Origin: Asparagopsis taxiformis | Taxonomy: Eukaryota > Rhodophyta > Florideophyceae > Bonnemaisoniales > Bonnemaisoniaceae | Length of the DNA stretch: 64,000 nucleotides | Reading direction: 5' to 3' | NCBI GenBank assembly: GCA_030407315.1 | Contig: JALQPE010000104.1 | Span: 38,502 to 102,501 of the forward strand | Shown: piece by piece, positions 56,502-64,000 of the stretch | How positions within the stretch are numbered: position 1 is the first letter of the stretch | Layout of the letters: each line of letters opens with the position of its first letter | Program-made: the position numbers and the translations under genes | Notes under the pieces: model-generated | Told to the model about the DNA's origin: nothing | The model's input: the letters and a program-made list of their open reading frames with translations, nothing else | The model's database searches: none

Positions 56502-57180
56502 CACTACGGTGTTGAAAAGGGGGCCTCAGACAGTACTGCGAGACAGTGATTTTTACTGTCTGAGACAGTAAAAATCACTATGCGGCAAATGAAAATTAAT
56601 GCCACACTTGGAGACAGTGATTTGCACTGTCTGGCAGACAGTACGGAACACTGTCTGCAGACAGTAAAAAACACTGTCCCACAGTACTGTCTGAGGCAGT
56701 GAATGGAGACAGTAAAAATTAATGATTTATTCAATAGCTGGATATGATGTAATTTACTGTACTGGGCAGTGTTGGCGGATAGTGTTTTGTATTGGCCAAG
56801 GCAACATGGCCGGATAGTGAAATACGCTGCCTGGGACAATAGATGGAACCAACACGGTGCACTGTCCTGGGCAGTACCTGGAGACAGTACTTTGTGCTGC
56901 CCTGGGCAGTACCTGTAGACAGTACTTTGTGCTGCCCTGGGCAGTACCTGTAGACAGTATTTCGTGCTGCCCTTGGCAGCACCTGTAGACAGTATTTTCG
57001 TGCTGCCCTGGGCAGCACCTGTAGACAGTATTTCGTGCTGCCCTGGGCAGCACCTGTAGACAGTATTCGTGCTGCCCTGGGCAGCATCTGTAGACAGTAT
57101 TTCGTGCTGCCTGGGCAGCATCTGTAGACAGTATTTCGTGCTGCCCTGGGCAGCACCTGGAGACAGTAAAAGTAGTGTCC
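56502..57180. repeat. E4 terminus, GACAGT repeats and minisatellite
   Basis: As in E1/E3, but the 35-bp units (56866-57170) show several one-base indels. Confidence 0.75.
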
Positions 57181-58850
57181 TGATATAGTAAAATTCGGTG
57201 GTCTGAGGAGTGGTGGATGAGATGGAGCGTCACGCTGTCGTGGGCATCTTTCTGGGGTAGAGGAAGGCAGTTCTAGCGCTATGAGGATGGGGCATGGACG
57301 GTATTCATATGGGAATGGACAGAATAGTACGGCTAGGAATTTTTATTTCGTAGTGACTATGAGCTAGCGAGAGGTATACGCGGTAGGATAGGTAGCAATC
57401 TAAGAGGGTGCGATATGGGAAGCTTCACTCTGGATTTGTTTATTTGCGCAGGCTACATTGAGAATAAACAATCCCTATGTTAAAAAGCTACTACAACTAA
57501 CACTATTCCGACGAGTAAAACTAAAACTACTAGAAAAGTCTAGAAATCTATCAACTGATTGAGCTGCATGAATAAGCTAGGAAATGAAGAGAAGAAGAAA
57601 AATGATGTATAGAAAGGAAACAAGTTAGTGACGTTGAATTGGAGAGGGAAATTGATGGTGATTAGGAGACTAACGTACCTTAACAAATACCATTGCATCC
57701 CAAATTGAGAATGTACTCACAGGCAGAAAGAAAATAGTGGGAGAAGTGGTAGAGAGAAAGATAATATGAAAGTAGAAGTGGAACACTCACCGACTGGAAC
57801 CTGAGAAAGAGAAAACGAATAGAAAACTGGGTTAGTGGGTGAGTTGTGGAAACGTACCATCATGGTTCATATCCGTCGGAGACAAGCAACAACTTTGGCC
57901 TGGAAGCCGTATTGATGATCTAAAACTTCGCTTTGGAAGCAGTTAGATGATCTATACGGCTTCCACGGCCAGGGTTGTTGCTTTGTTCCGACGGATATGA
58001 AGATGGAAACAGGGATTTCCAGAATCTTTCGTTTAAGTAGTACTCTACGGGCGGAAAGACGTGTAGGAGAAAAATAGAGGGATGAGTTTGAAACGGAGCG
58101 GTGCGATGGGAGGCCCAGAAAAACGATACTAGGCTGCGAATTACGCTTGGAAGCACATGATCTGGCAGAGGAGGCGCACATTATCGTATCTTCTACCGCC
58201 TTTTATTGTCTAGAATGACGTCATCACTACAGAAATATAGGAAAAACACTAGCATATGGGGCCTACAGGACAGGCGGAGGTGAAGAGTAAGAAAATGGCG
58301 CACTTTCCTGGACGAGGAGTCCGCGCTTCCAGTGATGATTTGGATGGTATATATCGATAACGTCATTGTATGCTCCGAGTACACTTGGCAGGCAGTCAAA
58401 GCGGGCCACGTGGATGGGGCGGCTAGGAAACAGCAGTGTGGGAGAAATTTTATAATTTTCATGTTTAAGCGAGCAGTGAGTTGAGTCTGCATTGCAATAT
58501 ATAAATGTATCCTAATTTAAGATATCACACCGAGTACGATTCAACGAGACATCGTGTTTTCACCTTGTGAATAGGGCCGAGAATATGGTAGAGTATACGA
58601 GTAGGAACTACGTGCATGAGAAAATCAGATTCAGTATTAGTGCTTAGAGCATCACTGCGTAACAAACGGAAGTGGATACGTCTTGGCCAGGATGTGTTTA
58701 GGGAATGCGATACAAGATAGCAAAACGATATTGAGTAGGTCGAGCCCCGGATGAAATAGCAATCATTGTGCATAAAGTAATGAGCATAGAAAAAATCATT
58801 GTGGTGAAACAGTTCATTGGATCGAATGAAGCCAGGAAAGGTTTCTTAAT
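57181..58850. promoter_or_regulatory. E4 leader with one CRE-like site
   Basis: TGACGTCA at 58216-58223; the second site is degenerate (GATAACGTCA near 58356). No gene supported. Confidence 0.4.
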
Positions 58851-58852
58851 GG

Positions 58853-59164
58853 TTGAATTTAGTGGCGGAGAAAATAATTCTGCGCTATAGCGGAGAAGTA
58901 GCGGAGAAGAGTAAATCTCCTTCAGCAAGCGAGACATGCATCAATATTGCCCAGTATAGTTCGTCTGAAGTGCAAGTTGAACCTCGCAAAGTGAATATCA
59001 GAGGTCGTTGGCTAGTGGTTGAAGAAGTCTGCAACGATGGAGCAATTCTGAAAACGGATTTGACTGCAGAAAACTATTCCGAACAGGCCAGAGTTCGTGC
59101 AGTTCTCTTCGACGGAGAATCTGGCTGGGTGTATGGTGAAATTGTTGTTCAACGGATCGTTTAG
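58853..59164 (+). CDS. E4 copy of the small element-encoded protein (one frame)
   Basis: 103 codons from 58853 containing VAEKSKSPSASETCINIAQY, VNIRGRWLVVEEVCNDGAIL and TDLTAENYSEQARVRAVLFD, ending in a TAG at 59164. E1 and E2 have the same protein split by a 1-bp shift. It sits just upstream of the oxygenase remnant, so it may be its N-terminal exon or a separate gene. Family unknown. Confidence 0.4.
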   Translation: MNLVAEKIILRYSGEVAEKSKSPSASETCINIAQYSSSEVQVEPRKVNIRGRWLVVEEVCNDGAILKTDLTAENYSEQARVRAVLFDGESGWVYGEIVVQRIV

Positions 59165-60629
59165 GGGTGCTCCGGACGTCCAAAATTGTGTCAACCTCGA
59201 GATGACGGCGTACTACACTTGTAGCCGTTGGTGGGCCGGGCTGAACCGAACTCGGTTGGTACCATTGGGCAGGAATGGATTGCTGGTTTGTTGGAAATCT
59301 TCGGGTACGTGAAGGAGTGGCGAGTATTGGAACGTTTCGGATGTGTTGAGGATGCTGGATGGCTCCATTCCAGCGTGGGTGACCCGAGCAAGAGCTTCGA
59401 CATTCACTCACGCGTTGTCCGAAGTTTTTGCGCCGATGGTGCCCAAGAAGGGGTTCTGAGCGGACTTACATCCCAAGGAAGGCCCTCCAGATGGCTCCAA
59501 GTTTGAGAACATCTTCCCCAAACGGAAGTCTGTGTTTTGAAAGGGGACGCCAGGAAAATGCTCCTGCGCGTAACTGGCTACCGCGACATGTAATGCGGAA
59601 ACAATTTACGTGGTGGACCACCACACATCCCACATGCGCTCCCAGTCACATGTGGTCATGATTCCGCCAACCCTTCCCCTTCCATTTCCCTGACCATCCC
59701 TTCATCCTCCATTCCTTTGCCTTGAAGAATCCAATTTAGGTAGTACCACCTCAATTAGATTCTTCCAGCTATCCGAGGTGGCTGCCTCTGTTTCTGCCAC
59801 TACCCCTGTCGTGTCTGCATCGTCCGGAGTGGAAACTTCTGGGAAGTGATGCCCAAAAGGAGTACCTGCCTGAAAGAGAGTCGTTCCGGTCGTGGTGGAA
59901 ACAGCGACGGCGGGTGGTGCGAGCCCTGTTCAGGTCGTCGAGCTGGAGAGCGCACCCAAGGATGCGGGGTAAAAGCTCCATCCTTGGGAAGCGCAATGGG
60001 GAAACCGCTTCTGCGACCCCGAGCCCTCTACCAAATTTGGTATTTTAAAAGAGGAAGCTCAGTGAGACTTCATCAAAGTCGTCGTCAAAGAAATCCAAGT
60101 CGGCTTCCAGAGGACGTTCTCGGGAGCCGATTCTCCAGTTCGACGACGCCCATGAAAATCCTATTCCCGACAGTATCGTCGATGAGAATGTGGCCGCCGT
60201 TCTCCCCAGCGCAATTGCGTCTGGTAGCCCGACCCGATGAAGTACTACATGGAAATTACGACGGTAGAGACGGTGCGGGCGGAAATAAAGGCGGCAGCAT
60301 TCCTGGCAGCTGCATCGCCAGGTGCTGAGGACTCGGGTGGAATAGTACTTTGCGGTGAAGCGGCGTTGCTGGACAACATGGGGGGTGGTGTTGTGGAAGG
60401 CCTCTTGCAGTCGTCCACGGCTGGTAGCGCGACGCAATGACCTCTTCAGTCACTTTTCTCGACAGTTCCAGCTGGTTGAGGAGGTTGAAAAGCAACAGAA
60501 GCCCCCCAGCAGTCTGATTCTGATTATGAAAGACAGGAAACACAGGACGAGCCCCCAGATTTCGCCAAGCCGGTTTTGATTCCTTCGCCGTGCATTTCAT
60601 CCACAACGTGGGTGCTGCGAAGGAACGCA
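59165..60629 (+). pseudogene. E4 frame-broken coding region upstream of the oxygenase remnant
   Basis: Plus-strand pieces with coding-like composition in shifting frames: 59228 on (IGQEWIAGLLEIFGYVKEWR), a Ser/Pro-rich stretch near 59690, and a Ser/Lys-rich segment near 60065-60235 that reads KKSKSASRGRSREPILQFDD and VDENVAAVLPSAIASGSPTR. The disordered, basic, Pro/Ser-rich character matches the linker of the module F oxygenase protein. Any single assignment is uncertain. Confidence 0.35.
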
Positions 60630-61215
60630 TAGATGGTTGGTCGTGGGCGACTCCCCCTGCCGCGGTGTGAATTGTGCGACAAGCTGGAGGAGGGGAATTT
60701 GGATATGTACAGGAACAAGTTGGTGGCAGAGCTTGCTCTTGGTGTTTGTGCGGATTTCTTGAAGTTGGGAATGGAGGGGAGGACCTGTCTTTTTCCCGAA
60801 GACAGGATTACGGCTGCTTCTTAAAACAGAGGGGCTGCGGACCAGGATGGGCACACGGACTTCTGAGTATCCCAATTTTGAGGGAGTCGGACCTACCCAA
60901 TCCCCATCCTATTTCATGATGTCGAGCGGATCCGAGGTTTCTTTTATAGTAGCTGCAACCTTATAGTCATGTATGCTGGTCCTACGGACGCCCGACATGT
61001 GGAAGGTTCCCGTTAACCACTTTATGTGCCACCTATTCCGTCTTAGTTGATCGCGGTGACCTTTACCATTACGGGGTCGGCTCCAGGTGAGGAGATCTTC
61101 CTGGGGGAGCAGAATTTAGTCTATGGTCTGCCCACGCGCGGGCCACAATCTACTTGAAGACTGAGAAGGACGTCCTCACGGGACCACACTCCACACCGTC
61201 GAATATTAAAAGTAT
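60630..61215 (+). pseudogene. E4 oxygenase remnant related to the module F oxygenase
   Basis: In shifting plus-strand frames: LEEGNLDMYRNKLVAELALG, then KTGLRLLL (module F: RTGLRMLL), then HTDF at 60852-60863 (module F: HLDF) with EYPNFEG just after, and VLVDRGDLYHYGVG with His at 61067-61069 (module F: VLVTRGDVEHAGAG). The order and approximate spacing match. So both halves of the iron-binding HxD...H triad are recognisable, though no continuous frame exists. Loss of frame could be decay or sequence error. Confidence 0.6.
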
Positions 61216-61429
61216 GACAGGAGCAACATAGATAGCATACGAGAAGTATTAAAAACCTATGCATTGTTCCCTGCTATGAAGTTCTGTCCTCTCTCATCTC
61301 AACATTATTCGCTTAGCCCACCTTTCTATTTTCATCTATACATCTGACCTTCATGTCATAGTTTAGTGCTACTAAGCCTATTGATTGCTACATTTGTATT
61401 AGTCTACAACTTTACATGATTTTCACTAG
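61216..61429. other. E4 spacer, no gene seen
   Basis: AT-rich DNA between the oxygenase remnant and the hairpin repeats; nothing recognised. Confidence 0.4.
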
Positions 61430-62903
61430 ACTAGACCGTAGGGGGGACTAGTTTTGACCTTGACAACCCGTGAGGTTCGACTATAAGAGACGTTGCTGAG
61501 ATACACACATGACACAGAATGCTCCTGGAAGCCACTCACAGCCGTACAAACTTCTGCTGAGCCATGTTCCTGACTTCCCAATTCCTTGCTCACCCTCCCT
61601 AGGTGGGGGGGGACGGAACTCTCAGCCCTTACAGCGGAAGCCGTTACCGGGATTCTTACAGCAAAGTCATCGTTACGATGACTTTGCTGTAAGAAAGCGT
61701 TTCCATTACAGTGGCCAAGAATTTTTTCCACCGGGTAAAAAAATCATGGCAGCTGTAATGATTTATTTTCTTACAGCAAAGTCATCGTAACGATGACTTT
61801 GCTGTAAGGAAACGTTTCCATTGCAGTGGCCAAAGAAATTTTACCGGGAAAAAATCAGCAAGAATTTTTACCGGGTGAAAAATCGTGGCTGCTGTAATGA
61901 TTATTTTCTTACAGCAAAGTCATCGTTACGATGACTTTGCTGTAAGAAAGCGTTCAATTACAGTGGCCAAGAATTTTTTTACGGGTAAAAAATCATGGCT
62001 GCTGTAATGATTTATTTTCTTACAGCAAAGTCATCGTAACGATGACTTGATGTAAGCATCCCTGGTAAATTGCTTCGCTGTAAGGGCAGGGACTTCCGTC
62101 CTTTTCCGACCTAGGGAAGGGTGAGGAAGGAATTATGAAGTCAGGAAAACAGGGTATAGGAATGGTATGGACGGCTGTAGGAGGCATAGGTAACACATTT
62201 GTTGTTTACACCGGTTTGAGCTGGGTGTTGTGTCTAGTATGGTTGGAGGAGTGTACGAAATTCTACCACGTGGTCGGAAATGGTTCAATTTTCTCACGAC
62301 AGAGATTCTGACTTTTCGAATTCAAAACTCGTTAAAGTGGGCTGGAGTTGGTGTGAACACCTCCAGGACCTCTGGGAAGGATCTGGTAACACATGTCCTG
62401 TGACTGCACGCGGTTATCCTCTCTGAAATCAACCATAGATTATCGGAGGGCAAAATCTACTCTGGTGCCTTGTGGCACATTGACAATACAAAACCGTCTG
62501 TTTCCAGTTTATATACTTTACTCTCGAGTAGATAGGATTTCAGCTGTCCAAGTAAAGAATGGGCCATACAAATGGTCATTTCAACACAAGCATTGTGCAA
62601 TTCAACCTCTTCCAGGTCCAAAACTTGTCCAGAGTACACTTCCAGGCCATCGCCTGGGAGCGTACTCTGGACAATTTTTTGGACTAAGTGCACTTTCAAG
62701 TGCATGCACTTGGAGGCATCCAGTCCAAATAATACGTCGTTCCGACAAAGTTGAATTTGGCCATGGCCGAAAATTCATCATATCTGCAGTTGTGAGAATC
62801 TGATGACCAAAAATCGATCATTCTGCCGCCCTAATGCGCAAGCCAGAAGCTTTACGGACAGATAAAACACTTTCTGTAATCCAGAGCCACTCCAGCCCTT
62901 ATA
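61430..62903. repeat. E4 P1/P2 palindrome repeats
   Basis: P1 palindromes near 61650-61690, 61771-61810, 61908-61947 and 62017-62056, alternating with P2-like TTTACCGGGTAAAAA motifs, then the GCGTACTCTGGAC segment seen in E1 (16075) and E2 (31890). The last P1 has lost bases (GATGACTTGATGTAAG). Confidence 0.7.
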
Positions 62904-64000
62904 CACTACGGTGTTGAAAAGAGGGCCTCAGACAGTACGGTGAGACAGTGATTTTTACTGCCTCACTGTACAATGATATTCAGAAGTAGGATATTCTCTA
63001 AGCCTAGCACGGGAGAGAAAGATGGAAGCGTAGGCATGCAGAAGATAGAGGCAATAGTATGTGTAGACCTATGGGCAGTGGAGAAAAGTATCATGCACGA
63101 AAAGGACTGGTAGAGTGACACTAGAGAAGTGATGCTTAGCGGAAGGCATGGATGTGGAGATGAGAAGGAGGACAACAGACATGAGATCGAGGGTTGAGAC
63201 CAACGGCTTACAGACGGAGCAGTTTACCAGGGATGTTTACAGCAAAGTCATCGTTACGATGACTTTGCTGTAAGAAAACAATTCATTACAGTAGCCATGA
63301 TTTTTTACCGGGTAAAAAATTCCTGGCCACTGTAATGAAAACGTTTTCTTACAGCAAAGTCATCGTAACCGACTTTGCTGTAAGCATCCCTGGTAAACTG
63401 GCCTCAGCTGTAAGCGGCTGGGAGCTTGGTCCCTCCCTCACCTTGGGAAGGGTGAGCAAGGAATTGTGAAGCCGAAAACATGGCAGAGGATGGTTTGGAC
63501 GGCTGTTAGCGGTGTTGGGGAGCACTCTGCGTCGTGCTAACCCAGTCTGGGCGGGTGCCCTGCCTGGTACGGCGGAGGAGTGCACAAAATTTCAAACACA
63601 CTTCCTCAAGAGTGAAATTCATGATTGTCGAAACTCAACCTCCCTAAAATGAACTAGAGCTGCATGAGCACCTCCAGGACGTCTGGAAAGGTACTGACAG
63701 CACATTTTCGGAGCATTGGCGCAGCTGTTCTCTCTGAGATCAAGCATAGAGTATCCGTGGCAGATTCTATTCCTGGTGCCGTGTGGCACAGGACCACACC
63801 AAATCGCCCCTTTTAGCAGACTATAGATTTGAGTTACTAGGAATCTAGCTGCCTTCAATACCAACATAGTTGGTAAGTAGGCAGCCTAGGATTGTAGAAA
63901 ATCAGGAAGGATGGGGAGGGTAGGTATGAAGCAACATGAAGGGGATAGTATGAGTAGATTATGGCGGTCGGAGAGAAGGATTGCACTCACTGAAGGGTCG
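62904..64000 (+). mobile_element. Element E5: internally deleted E-family copy, runs off the window
   Basis: It starts CACTACGGTGTTGAAAAGAG at 62904 after the dinucleotide TA. After ~55 bp it jumps from the subterminal repeats to sequence homologous to E1 ~13830 (CCTCACTGTACAATGAT), so ~3.9 kb is missing. The rest follows the 0.9-kb P1/P2 repeats (P1 near 63237-63274) to the window end. Confidence 0.65.

Larger units (their letters stand above)
56502..62903 (+). mobile_element. Element E4 (5' part): E-family member carrying an oxygenase relative
   Basis: It starts CACTACGGTGTTGAAAAG at 56502 inside the E3 transposase gene. Order: minisatellite, CRE-site leader, small protein region, a broken oxygenase region (59165-61215), then P1/P2 repeats, until E5 interrupts it at 62904. 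Compared with E1 and E3 it is rich in single-base deletions, although it must be younger than E3. Confidence 0.7.

Noticed and set aside
1..64000. rRNA, tRNA or riboswitch genes
   Set aside because: No cloverleaf-like or rRNA-like sequence was recognised by eye; a tRNAscan or Rfam scan would be needed to exclude small ones.

Overview
The window is a nested pile of transposable elements from a nuclear eukaryotic genome. Long open reading frames lack obvious introns. Broken host-gene copies carried inside two of the elements resemble an EamA-type transporter, a UPF0126 (YicG-like) membrane protein and, more doubtfully, the plastid translocon protein Tic110. Together these suggest a photosynthetic eukaryote, perhaps a red alga; that assignment is an inference. 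I see no rRNA, tRNA, CRISPR array or operon, and no gene that is clearly an intact host gene.

Layout. (1) 2-886 is the 3' end of a GC-rich Ty3/gypsy polyprotein with a chromodomain, followed by gene-poor GC-rich DNA. (2) 2252-9088 is element A, CACAG...CTGTG ended, with CTGGTT/AACCAG subterminal repeats, an orphan 547-aa gene and many perfect palindromes. (3) A GC-rich LTR-retroelement (minus strand, 5' end near 41209) has its gag-like ORF in three pieces: 40227-38297, 23851-23200 and 9849-9585. The pieces are separated by two CACTA-ended elements in opposite orientation, E2 (23852-38296) and E1 (9850-23199). Removing each element plus one copy of a 2-bp target duplication restores one continuous 948-codon frame, which fixes the element ends. 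(4) E1 and E2 share the same ~7-kb module but carry different ~6-kb cargos of decayed host-like genes. (5) The retroelement sits in element C (41210-42750), which sits in the CACTA-type transposase gene of element G (42751-45230). (6) 45231-45248 is an 18-bp palindromic spacer between two facing CACTA ends. (7) Module F (45341-50582), bounded by AGACTAGTCT and AT-rich hairpins, carries a ParB-like gene overlapping a gene for a zinc-ligand plus 2-oxoglutarate/Fe(II) oxygenase protein. (8) An orphan ORF (51008-52197) is cut by element E3 (52198 on), whose transposase gene is cut by E4 (56502 on), which is cut by E5 (62904 on).

How the parts work together. At least four CACTA-like families are present, each with its own subterminal motif, presumably the binding sites of its own transposition protein. 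E4 contains a frame-broken relative of the module F oxygenase, with HxD and distal His motifs still visible. So the oxygenase recurs next to these transposons. This recalls the TET/JBP genes linked to KDZ transposons in mushrooms, but here the oxygenase looks PhyH-like and is paired with a ParB-like protein. This oxygenase-ParB-transposon association is the most interesting candidate system in the window. The E1/E2 gene-capture pair is the second.
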